This document shows, in pieces, positions 34,955-61,048 of a DNA stretch of 64,000 nt. The notes beneath the pieces were generated by a model. It searched no databases, had not been told where the DNA came from, and worked only from the letters and a program-made list of their open reading frames with translations. Numbering within the stretch: the stretch's first letter is position 1; every line of letters starts with the position of its first letter. The position numbers were made by a program, and so were the translations under genes. The stretch is from Hydractinia symbiolongicarpus (Eukaryota > Cnidaria > Hydrozoa > Anthoathecata > Hydractiniidae), in contig NC_079882.1 in the NCBI RefSeq assembly GCF_029227915.1, positions 27,766,001 to 27,830,000 on the forward strand, given 5' to 3'.

Positions 34955-35022
34955 TATCATCATCATCATCATCATTCTTGGCTTAACGTCCGTTTTCCAT
35001 GCTAGCATGGGTTGGACGTTAA
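34955..35022. repeat. (ATC)n followed by a nested palindrome
   Basis: An (ATC)n run at 34955-34977 is followed by TTAACGTCC (34983-34991), which pairs perfectly with GGACGTTAA (35014-35022). Between them is the 14-base palindrome CCATGCTAGCATGG (34997-35010). I remember very similar text, with the same triplet run, as a common repeat in other invertebrate genomes, but I cannot name the family securely. Confidence 0.75.
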
Positions 35023-35079
35023 AAAATACTTAGCAATTTACTTTGCAGCATAAATTATCATAGCAGTAATAAAAGTGGT

Positions 35080-36835
35080 AGCTGCCTAACTGCTTTTAGT
35101 ATGAGAACTGAGCGGAATCGGCAATTGAGATTATCAAAAATGGCGTGATAAAAATAATGCATTCATTTCAATCACTTAATTTATTTTTTAAGTGAGAGGC
35201 TAATAAAGTGATTAACCTAATTAAATAAATAAATTAATTTCTAGAATTAATCTCAATCAATAATAAGATTTCAGAGTAACCACCCCCCTTGTTTCTAAGA
35301 AATAGCGGAAATATGAAAGGAATATCGGTAACCCTTTTGAACAGACAGACAGAATGCTGCTATTATTAAAGAAATCTACAAAACACTGCCCTTGTCCGGA
35401 ATACAAAAAGGAATAATGCTTTTCAAAAATCTTCTTTTTATAAGTCTAAATTGAAATTTGGAAAAGTCACAAAGTTTCAGCGCTAAATTATATGCCAAGC
35501 AAAATTCATGCCAATTGAGGTCCCTGGTACTTTATACTACTTCCGCCTCCCTAGGTGCTAATATGTTTAGGGTCACTGTTTTTAGAACAACTCGCAATTA
35601 TTCTTTAGATTAGATTAGATTTGTTTGTGCCAACACAATTGTCTTTCGCGTTCCAAAATGATCCGTGTTACCAGCAGGAAAGTCTAAAATTATTTAACCA
35701 TTTCTTTCTTGCTGATAGAACTTTAAATTTTAACATGCTAGTTACTGGGGAATAAACATCTGTGACTGATATAGCCAATTTTTAAACATTGTCTCAACGG
35801 ATCGTCAAATATCCATGGCCAAGCTTATTTAACGTAATTTTTTTTCTTTCCCTTAAAGGTAAGGAAGAAACATATTCACAAATAAATATACTTCCTTTAA
35901 CACACAATTTTAGGAATTTTTAACACGTTCATTAAGTAAAAATTGGTAATTATGTAATTATACGTAAATATGATTAAAGAGTATTAAGTTCTGGTAGCCT
36001 TGTGTTAGAGCGTTCGCCTTCAGTAATCATTTTTAAATATGCAAAAAAATCCAACAATTACAAAGTTAGTAAATCATGTAGTTGTTTTAGTGCGACTTCA
36101 ATCTCTTGAAAACAATAGTTAGAACATCAAAAACCAGCCAAACTGAGATGTTTGTCTGCGTCCTTGAATACTGAATTTTTTTTTGCGTTATAATTAATTT
36201 TACCGCAATGAGACTCGTAGTGGAAAGAGAACAGGTGATTATGCTAAAATTTAGTTAAAATAACAATAACTCTGATAACGGATTAAAAACATTACAAGCC
36301 TCGCCCAAATTTTCAAGCTCATTAAGTTTACGCTAAAATAAAGACACTGATGCATGTGTGCAGCTTTCTGTCCCAAAAAATTGGCAAATTTTACTATCGT
36401 GACGTTTATCTACTATTTTCTAACAATATAATATTCTAACAATATATATATATATATATATTATAACAATACAAATGGCATTTGCATAATATACAAATGC
36501 CATTTTTATTTAAATAAGCCCTTTTTTTAGTATAATCCAACATTTTTTCTAAGCTTTTACATATCTTTCACATAACTTTAGATTGTTGTAAGGAATGAAA
36601 CACGATTTAGTTCGTTACAAAAACCATTTTTCATATGTACTTCATAAGACATAAAAAACAAAGTGCAAAGTGATTATATTAATAGTGACGATTTATATTG
36701 TTGTATTTTACATTCCCTGTCAGGAAGTTGATAAGGAAGTTAATAAGGAAGTTTATTCCATCTAATTCACACAGCCTCCTGATAACGCTTCAAGCATTGA
36801 ACTGAATAAGGAAATATTTAATTATGAAATGTCGA
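35080..36835 (-). repeat. Right arm of the 10.4 kb imperfect inverted repeat
   Basis: Reverse complement of the left arm (see 26441-29315). It differs by an extra 220 bp or so at about 35300-35530, a (TA)n tract near 36446-36460, and a roughly 160-bp segment at 35990-36145 where the left arm has its gene. The arm's outer edge coincides with the truncated end of the coding remnant at 36822. Confidence 0.93.
35996..36030 (+). repeat. Fragment of the 5' end of SINE family 1
   Basis: TGGTAGCCTTGTGTTAGAGCGTTCGCCTTCAGT matches the head of the SINE at 15966 up to just before the B box. Confidence 0.7.
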
Positions 36836-37294
36836 TAGCGACCTGGGGCCAGTATCTACCATCTGTCAATGATGACATGACAGCCTTGAATTTGTAGAAG
36901 CTATTAGGATCCGCACCGTATTTTCTACATACCTGGGCGTATCCGGAGCTCGAGTTTGGGTTTTTGTACTGCGAAAAGCCATGGTCATATGGCATAGGCG
37001 CCTTCATCTTTGCTAAAATACAACGCATGTGGTATTAGACATGGATATGAAGATAGAGTTGATGAGGGCTACGGAGCCTGTCATGTGTTTGGCACATATG
37101 CCTAATGCCGTCGTTGCACAATGGGTGGCGAAATTAACCTGAATATTCCAGTAGTTCAAGGCCTGTCCTTTACAATTCACATTAACAAAGTCATTGAGGT
37201 AGGTCGTTGGGACCGTGATGGCGTACTTGGTAAACGCCGGGAATGCCACAGAAATATGAGAGTCTGTACTCACGTACAGGTCCTGATGCTCCAA
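36822..37294 (-). pseudogene. Coding remnants of unknown family (GC-richer block), minus strand
   Basis: Two abutting frames. The first (37294-37013) has SHISVAFPAF, VPTTYLNDFVNVNC and NYWNIQVNFATH. The second (37028-36822) has YDHGFSQYKNPNSSSGYAQV, KYGADPNSFYKFKAVMSSL and TDGRYWPQ. Residue composition looks like real protein, and GC content is visibly higher than in flanking DNA. I do not recognise either family. The second is cut off exactly where the right arm of the large inverted repeat begins. Neighbouring remnants lie on both strands with almost no spacing. Confidence 0.45.
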
Positions 37295-37390
37295 ATTTGT
37301 AACGCCAAATGACCATTCTCCCCTGTTAATTTTATACTTTTTGTAGAGTGGTTGTATTGGTAGGTGTTTATTTCTTTAAAACAAAAGGGG

Positions 37391-38052
37391 ATGAAACAAT
37401 TGTATATCACCGACATAGATAAACCTACCATATTTGAAGACTACGAAGAACAGGACACACATATTGGACTGAAATCTATCAGTATCAGACCAGATGGTTG
37501 AACTTATATAGCAACAGTGATATCACTATATGGAAAGTAGGACCTGACCAGAGGGTGACTCGAATTGAGAATATGAATGGCTTGTATAGGATCGAAGACA
37601 TCGCGGCTATTGTCAACAGCCAGGCAGAAGATAAGATCAAACTGTTTGTATTGAAAAATACATATTGCAGTCTCCGTGTCAATGATGGCTATACGGTGGT
37701 GATTCATCGACCATTGCAAGAGCTCCTAGGCTTACCTTACGACCCCGCAAAAAATATTACACGAAGGGTGATTATGATACCATATATAGAACCGACATAT
37801 ACCAAAAATTAATACTTATTTGTCTACTATTAGATGAAGACGACTGCCTTTTGGATGGCAAAAAATCTGGCCTTGCTTCCTACCAAGGAATTGAATGCTT
37901 GGGGAGATATGTTAACCTGGACCTTTCATATCCCTGTACACCTTCCACTAAAAGGATCTACTGATCGTCTTGAGTTCATACTGACAGATGTCTACCATCA
38001 CGAGAAGAACGTCACGCTTTTTGACATCACAATACATTTGCTGATAGAATAA
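37391..38052 (+). pseudogene. Broken gene of unknown family, possibly virus- or mobile-element-derived
   Basis: It starts ATG at 37391 (MKQLYITDIDKPTIFEDY) and stops at 37499, continues in a shifted frame (NLYSNSDITIWKVGPDQRV, YRIEDIAAIVNSQ, LQELLGLPYD) to 37812, and resumes at 37834 (LLPTKELNAWGDMLTWTFH, STDRLEFILTDVYHHEKN) to a stop at 38052. The pieces read as one protein of roughly 210-220 residues broken by at least two lesions. I cannot name the family. The tight packing with opposite-strand remnants suggests a compact element, but this is inference. Confidence 0.45.
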
Positions 38053-38174
38053 AGATAGATGTCAGTAAACTTTATCCGAGTTTGCCGCCGAGTGCGCCTG
38101 CACACGGCCCCAATATGCAGGAGGAGAGCCAAGTCTACAGACAAAAAAATCGATGACATTAAAAAGTATTTCCT

Positions 38175-38725
38175 TTTAAATTCTTTATACCGATATTCTG
38201 TGATATGTACCTGGGGGTAGTGATTTTTACCTTGTAAATATACCGATGAAATAACTAGGATGGCACTGACCTGGCAGGGCTCATCATAGGGTATCGGCAT
38301 ACCCTGGAATTTGGTCGTGATCGCGTCCTTGTAATATTGGAGTTTAGCATTCACATAACGGTCCTTCTTTACAGGCTCTGTCGTCAGTTGCTTGGAAATC
38401 AACTCCTCAATCTTTTGCCATACCCGGCGGTACTTCTCAACCCAATCGTGGTATTCCTCAAAATAGAGGCTCATTGTTGGTACTGCATTGGCGTTGCACC
38501 GTGTTACCCATGTGGGGACCAGATTTTCGGTGTTTGCACCATCAGGGCAACCACAAGATATTGTGTATGGTAACCCACCACATATAGTTTGTTCTTACCG
38601 CGATTGGCAGGCCTGGCTTCAGAAACTGTCAGGTATTCTACATTGATATCATAAATATCTGTAAACGTGATAGCAAAATTGTAGAATAGTTTTGGATTGA
38701 CGAGCTCGTTTTCAATTTGTAGCAT
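38175..38725 (-). pseudogene. Broken gene of unknown family, minus strand
   Basis: Two pieces. 38725-38504 starts MLQIENELVNPKLFYNF and includes DIYDINVEYLTVSEA and HTQYLVVALMVQTP. A shift near 38510 leads into 38474-38175 (EEYHDWVEKYRRVWQKIEEL, YYKDAITTKFQGMPIPYD, VHITEYRYKE). The composition looks like genuine protein (about 180 residues). The family is not recognised. It is convergent with the remnant at 37391-38052, with little space between. Confidence 0.45.
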
Positions 38726-39128
38726 CTTCTTTATTGAATATTTTGAACGATCTTAGGGAATTACATGTTATCGTCCATACCCATACGTTATATGAGATGT
38801 GTTCATGGTAGCAGTGACAACATAACATTTTACTACTTACCACGAACCTACGTCCACAGGTACATTTATCATATACATGGAGTACTGCCAAACAGTCGTC
38901 ACAATGCTCATTCATTTATTAAGATGTCAAGGCGGGCCTCTATATCCTTAATCCTCCGTTTATTGGACCCCTCCTCTTGCACGCATGCTAGGGTTACAAA
39001 TGGTAGGGATAGACCAATAGTGGTAAGGAAGGTCATGAAAATCATACTTTTCAAGCTACTTTGACAGTTGATACACATGCTTTATTAGTGGTAGTTATCT
39101 TGCAACATTTTTCTGTAAGATAACGTTT
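38726..39128. other. Spacer within the GC-richer block
   Basis: A cysteine-rich minus frame (38915-38712, with HCDDC and CTCG) and an overlapping plus frame (38765-39064) compete here. I cannot support either. Confidence 0.35.
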
Positions 39129-40068
39129 TTAGGCCAACCCTCGATATTTTTTGAGACCTGCCTTTTCATCTTCTGAAATGCACAAATTGATGATTCTATC
39201 TGGATGCCAGGCTATTGGAAGGAGATCCTCTATAATCCTGGGCTTTCGCATCTTTCTGTAATAGCAATCCTCGAGTAGTTCAAGCCAGTCATTCTTAAGA
39301 ACCATATCATAAATATCCGGTGTGATAAACCAGTCCGGCACATACCTGAGCACCCGGGGATCTTTTCAACAACTTTATTACACATGTCATGGGCCTTTAA
39401 TTGATCTGGCACCTGTCCAAGCATCTCTAAATCCTCCCCAACAACCCTGTTACACATGTCCCGGCACTTGAGCCGGTCCGGGACATACTTAAATAGGTAA
39501 AAATTCTCCTCAACAGCCTTGTTACACATGTCGTGCATCTTGAGCGGTCCGGTACATACTTATCATATGGCATCTCCCCAATGGCCTTGTAGAACATGTC
39601 CCGGGCCCTGTACCGATCCGGCACATATTCGAGCATTCATGGCTTCTTTGCAACAAACTTATTGTACATGTCATGGGTTTTGAATTGATCTGGCACATAG
39701 CAGAGCATGTGGGGATCTCTTTTAACAGCCCCATTACACATGTCCTGCGTTGTTATATGATATGGTACATACCTGAGCATAAAGGAATTCTTTTCAACAG
39801 CCTCATTACACATGTCTTGCGTCTTGAACCTGTTGGGGATATATTCCAGCTTATGGGGCATCTCCTCAACGGCCTCGATCCAATTTTCATGGTTTACGAT
39901 ATCGTCCTCCAATAATCCAATTAATTCGGTTATACCTAATCTATAATACCCTGTTAATCCACGACAATATGGATTTTGCAATATCACGTAATTGTTTGAC
40001 CGTAGTTGATTCCATTCTCTTTTACTATATGGAATGTTTGCATTGTCGGAAGATTTCATTCTGCTCAA
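39129..40068 (-). pseudogene. DUF4116-like repeat protein, frame-broken
   Basis: Starts at 40068 (MSRMKSSDNANIPYSKREWN). After a leader of about 80 residues it shows a repeat of about 33 residues built on DMCNxAVxxxxxxLxYVPDxxKTx, with at least six copies down to about 39350. A C-terminal segment LLPIAWHPDRIINLC follows near 39215. This repeat style is what I know as DUF4116 and relatives, reported from giant viruses, protists and scattered metazoan sequences; function unknown. An in-frame TGA at 39637 falls inside a repeat where Trp would fit, and frameshifts follow near 39540, 39430 and 39350. So it is a pseudogene or an error-prone assembly stretch. Confidence 0.65.
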
Positions 40069-40249
40069 AAACTAACACATTCATTCCCCTCTTTACTGCG
40101 AATGCGCTGATTTTTAATGAATATTAGTATCACTAGAGAAATTACGCTACAATCGTGGTCACAATATGTTGGGACAAGACAACGAATTTCAAAGTTCGCC
40201 ACCACAAGTAATTGCGTAGGCTCATTCTATATTAGATTCACACATCTTT

Positions 40250-40462
40250 CACTTGTCAATGTTCACTTGCCAATGCTCACTTGCCAATGTTCACTTGCCA
40301 ATGTTCACTTGCCAATGTTCACTTGCCAATGTTCACTTGCCAATGTTCACTTGCCAATGTTCACTTGCCAATGTCCACTTGCCAATGTTCACTTGCCAAT
40401 GTTCACTTGCCAATGTCCACTTGCCAATGTTCACTTGCCAATGTTCACTTGCCAATGTTCAG
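40250..40462. repeat. 14-bp minisatellite, about 15 copies
   Basis: Unit TTCACTTGCCAATG with few variants (CTCACTTGCC, TCCACTTGCC). Because 14 is not a multiple of 3 and no phase contains a stop, all three plus frames run open through it. These reading frames are artefacts. Confidence 0.95.
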
Positions 40463-42202
40463 AGTGGACTTAGGACTTCGGATCTTAGGTTATTTGGTAA
40501 ATACGAAATTCTTATAATGTGCTATTTGTTGCTGACGTCAACAAGGCCATTAATCACGAATTTCAGGGCCTTCGTGGCCCCGACGTGAATTATGTCGGTG
40601 TGCGGCGTCCTAAAAAATATGACTAGCAACTTTTCAACACTCTCTGTCTGGCCTGCTTTTGTGCAAAAGTAGCGACTTTGCAGCCTACCGGCTGCAGATT
40701 ATTGACTATTTGACTCTTTTGTCCATGTTTGGACAATGAGTAAAAAACTGCCTTAGTCTCAATATTTTTGTCCATGATTGTAGAATATTTTTGGAGCACT
40801 TATTCTGCATACTTTGATCGCTTCATTGCTTATTAGGGACTTTGCTCCATTAGGCATGGCTATGCGTAACTTGGTAAGGACTTTCCCTACTAAGTCTTGG
40901 ATGATCAAGGGTTTCTTGTGACGTCTTGTGGGCGTGCGCGTGCGCCTGCGCCAGAACATAAATTTTCTATCTCTAGAGGTAAGAAGATACCTACGCCGGC
41001 CATAAATGCAATCACCGTTTCAGTCCCGAAAATATCGAATTTTAATTAACAGTTGACGCACATTTTATTATATTTTACGACCATTCCCCAACTCATTTTT
41101 GTATGCTAGGGACTTCACCTTAATATACATGACTCAACACCGCTTATTAGGGATTTTACTCCATTTGCGTATGATGTTATAACGCATGCGTTGATGATCA
41201 GTGGATTTTTGCTGTTGATCAGTGCATTTTTGTGCAGTAAAGCGTGACGAAAAGTTGTGACGTCAATATTGAGTTAAAAACTATCGAAATTTAAAAAAAA
41301 TTAGTGTATTGTTTAAACGGTTCTGTTGTTAAAATTTGATCATCGTGTTAATAATTTGGTCATTTGGTTCTGATAAAGTGTTCTGAAAAGCGTGTAATCG
41401 CAAACTCATATTATGACCCATGACATATTATTTTGCTATACTGTATTACGAGACAACAGAAATAAAATTTTCTTGCTGACTTTAATATTTTTAGAGTGAT
41501 TCTATTATCAATTTATTATGAAAAATACCATCACCTAACTAAATTCATCTGGACACGGTTCTTGCCAATATTTTGCTATGTGTGGTTATTATATGAATGG
41601 TTTATAACATATCTTTTGGAGTTAAAACTTTACGGACAGGTGTAATGATGATAGGGAATTTAAAAAGCGTTAGAGTCTTTTATATTATTTATGCAATTAA
41701 AATAGTGATAAAAGATGAATAAACTAAATATTTAGTAGTTCCATTAAAATTGTACAAACAACACGATTTTAATGCACAGTATGACACAAGTTCCTTTATT
41801 TTTCTAGTGACAACGGTAAATAAAATCAGTTATAACTTTAATAGGCAGTTTGGAATGTGTTTTGAGATGAAGGGTTTCTTCGGAGAGTATATCATTACTT
41901 GCGAATGAAATTATTTGTAGTTTAATAGAAAACACAAAATAAATGTGTCATACTGAAGTTTATATATATGTCTTTCATCGTCTGTGTTTTTCTTGCTTTC
42001 TGCATCCGCTTAATTTTCGTTCTTCTTTATACACGCTTAGAAAACACCGTATTTTAACACTTTGTTTTTTAGGACGCTTTTTATTAACAATGCATTAGTG
42101 CTAGTGAAACCTTTCTTTCGTTGCTGCATTTTTTTAGTGGAAATAGGGTGTGTGCAAATGCAGTTTTTAATCAACTTGTGGATTGTTTGATCCATGCAGT
42201 TT
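40463..42202. other. Intergenic stretch with a small diverged duplication
   Basis: GCTTATTAGGGACTTTGCTCCATT at 40827 resembles GCTTATTAGGGATTTTACTCCATT at 41142, within longer similar blocks. No gene is supported. It includes the 3' flank of the channel gene, which ends at 42203. Confidence 0.5.
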
Positions 42203-59248
<17,046 letters not shown>

Positions 59249-59572
59249 CTAAAGAAAAAAATATTATCTCTTAATTTGTTTCTCCATTAAGACTGAATTT
59301 ACGTGGCTGCTTGCTCAAGTGAGTCAATGGAAGTAAATTTTAAAATTAATTACATTTGTACGTAAATGTTACATAACTTTTAAAACACGAAAAAAACACG
59401 AAATACTGTTGTTTAAACGTCAGTGTTATATTCTTTTTCACAGTAGCCTGATGACTGATAAAATTACAAAGAAAGAAAAGAAAAACCAGTTTTCTTTCTC
59501 CTTATAGATATATATTTAAAACATCTGTTCTCAACGCAAAACATCTTGACATTACGTAAAAATTGCTAAAAA
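59249..59572. other. Non-coding stretch upstream of the first recognised channel exon
   Basis: The channel gene's true 5' end should lie here or further right. I find no exon with a signal peptide. Confidence 0.4.
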
Positions 59573-59795
59573 TTATTATTATTATTCCGAATATTTATAC
59601 AGGTTATAGCCACTTCACTGTTGGAAACACTGTTATCAATGTTAGTCCTGTGTTTGGAATGTATACATTTAGTATACACCGGCATTACCTACTCAACTTC
59701 CCTCGCATGGCATGGGTTGACCCGTAGCTGTGGCAAATACCTTGTGACTACGAAGCGAACTCCATAACTACAAGGCTATGCGCCAAGGTAATTGA
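59573..59795 (-). repeat. tRNA-derived SINE (minus strand) with (AAT)n tail
   Basis: Reverse-complemented, the head reads GCATAGCCTTGTAGTTATGG, similar to SINE family 1. A weak B-box-like GGGTCAACCC follows, and the element ends in AATAATAATAATAATT at 59588-59573. Confidence 0.68.
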
Positions 59796-60117
59796 GTTAT
59801 TAAAGGAGTTATTAAGAAGTTATTTTAAAACTAAACTATTTACTGTACTATTTCCTAGAGATGTATTATCTTCTCAATAAGGGAATACTGTATCAAAAAA
59901 ATTAATCTGGACCCCTGGTGATTTTTTACCAAGCATACTTTATAAAATCTTGATGTTGCACATGTTATTCCTCGTATATACCTAACTTTTTCAAGCCACG
60001 GTGTGGTTTGATGTGTCTGTCTGTCTGTTTGCTTATTATTTATTTATTTTCTTGTCTTTTTAAAGAAGAATTAAAAAATATGCTTCTTTATAGTTGTTCG
60101 TTAATTTTCTTTATTAA
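59796..60117. other. Short non-coding gap
   Basis: Contains a (TGTC)n-like run at 60018-60028 and TTATTTATTTATTT at 60036; no gene. Confidence 0.5.
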
Positions 60118-61048
60118 CCCTATTTGGTATGGGAGGGAGGGGGGGGGATCACAAAGTGCCCGTAGCATTTTTAAAGTCCAATAACTTTTTAATTACTGGA
60201 TGACATTCCTTGAAAATTTGGAACTTTTTCTAACTTCTATAGCACTTTCCGAAAATAAATAATTTTTTGGACAAAAATTTTCCTGTCATTGTCACTTTGT
60301 CCTTTATTGACAGGTGGTCATACAAAATTTTGCTTTAAGGCCAAAAATAAATGTTTTATAAACTAACCAGTTGTATGAATATGTGATTATGCATGTGATA
60401 GTGTCATAAAGTGATCATGCAGTATTGACATACACCCTGTGTAATTTGCAAACAGGAATGTTGGTAATTTACAGACCGGAATATTTGTAATTTCCTATTA
60501 TTTAAATCTATCCTCATATGATGCATATGTTATATTGTCACAGGTCAATCCAATTTGCCTTGGCTGAGTAGTTACTGACATAAACGCGCAGAGATATACC
60601 AAGATTTATTCCATGACAGCTGCTAACACCAAGGTTCTCAATTATCGATTTTTCAAAAAAAAAAAATTCTGATTGATATCAATTTTCTCCCTGGAGAAAT
60701 CCTTAAATTTATAACACCTGTAAATGTTTCCACTATCATATTACCTTCCCATATTAGTTTTTGACTAGTACCGTAAATAGTTTTAAAAAAAATAAAAATC
60801 AAGAATTTCCAAAAAACGCATATTTCTCCAACCATTGTCTCATTATGACGTCACCACTTCCTGTGATGACATGTCAACCCAAATATTTTGTCACCAATAA
60901 AGTCACAACATAATAATGCTTCTTTGTGGCAAGTTTCGTTACTTAAAACCCAACAGAACAAAAGTTACATTCCACGGACACTTTCTGCCCTCCCCCCATA
61001 CTTGGGTAAAAAGGGTAAAAGGGTAAAAAAAGCCCATACCAAATAGGG
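60118..61048. mobile_element. piggyBac-like MITE, 931 bp, second family member
   Basis: Perfect 16-base terminal inverted repeats CCCTATTTGGTATGGG and CCCATACCAAATAGGG. Left target site TTAA (60114-60117); right site TTAG (61049-61052), a one-base decay of TTAA. Subterminal G-rich (left) and CCCTCCCCCC (right) tracts mirror those of 52667-53436, but the interior differs. There is no transposase frame; a 148-codon minus frame that overlaps the right end (60939-61385) has no recognised content. Confidence 0.92.

Noticed and set aside
40117-40588. Three overlapping plus frames with NVHLPMFTCQC repeats
   Set aside because: A 14-bp minisatellite open in every phase; the same peptide in all three frames shows it is not selected.
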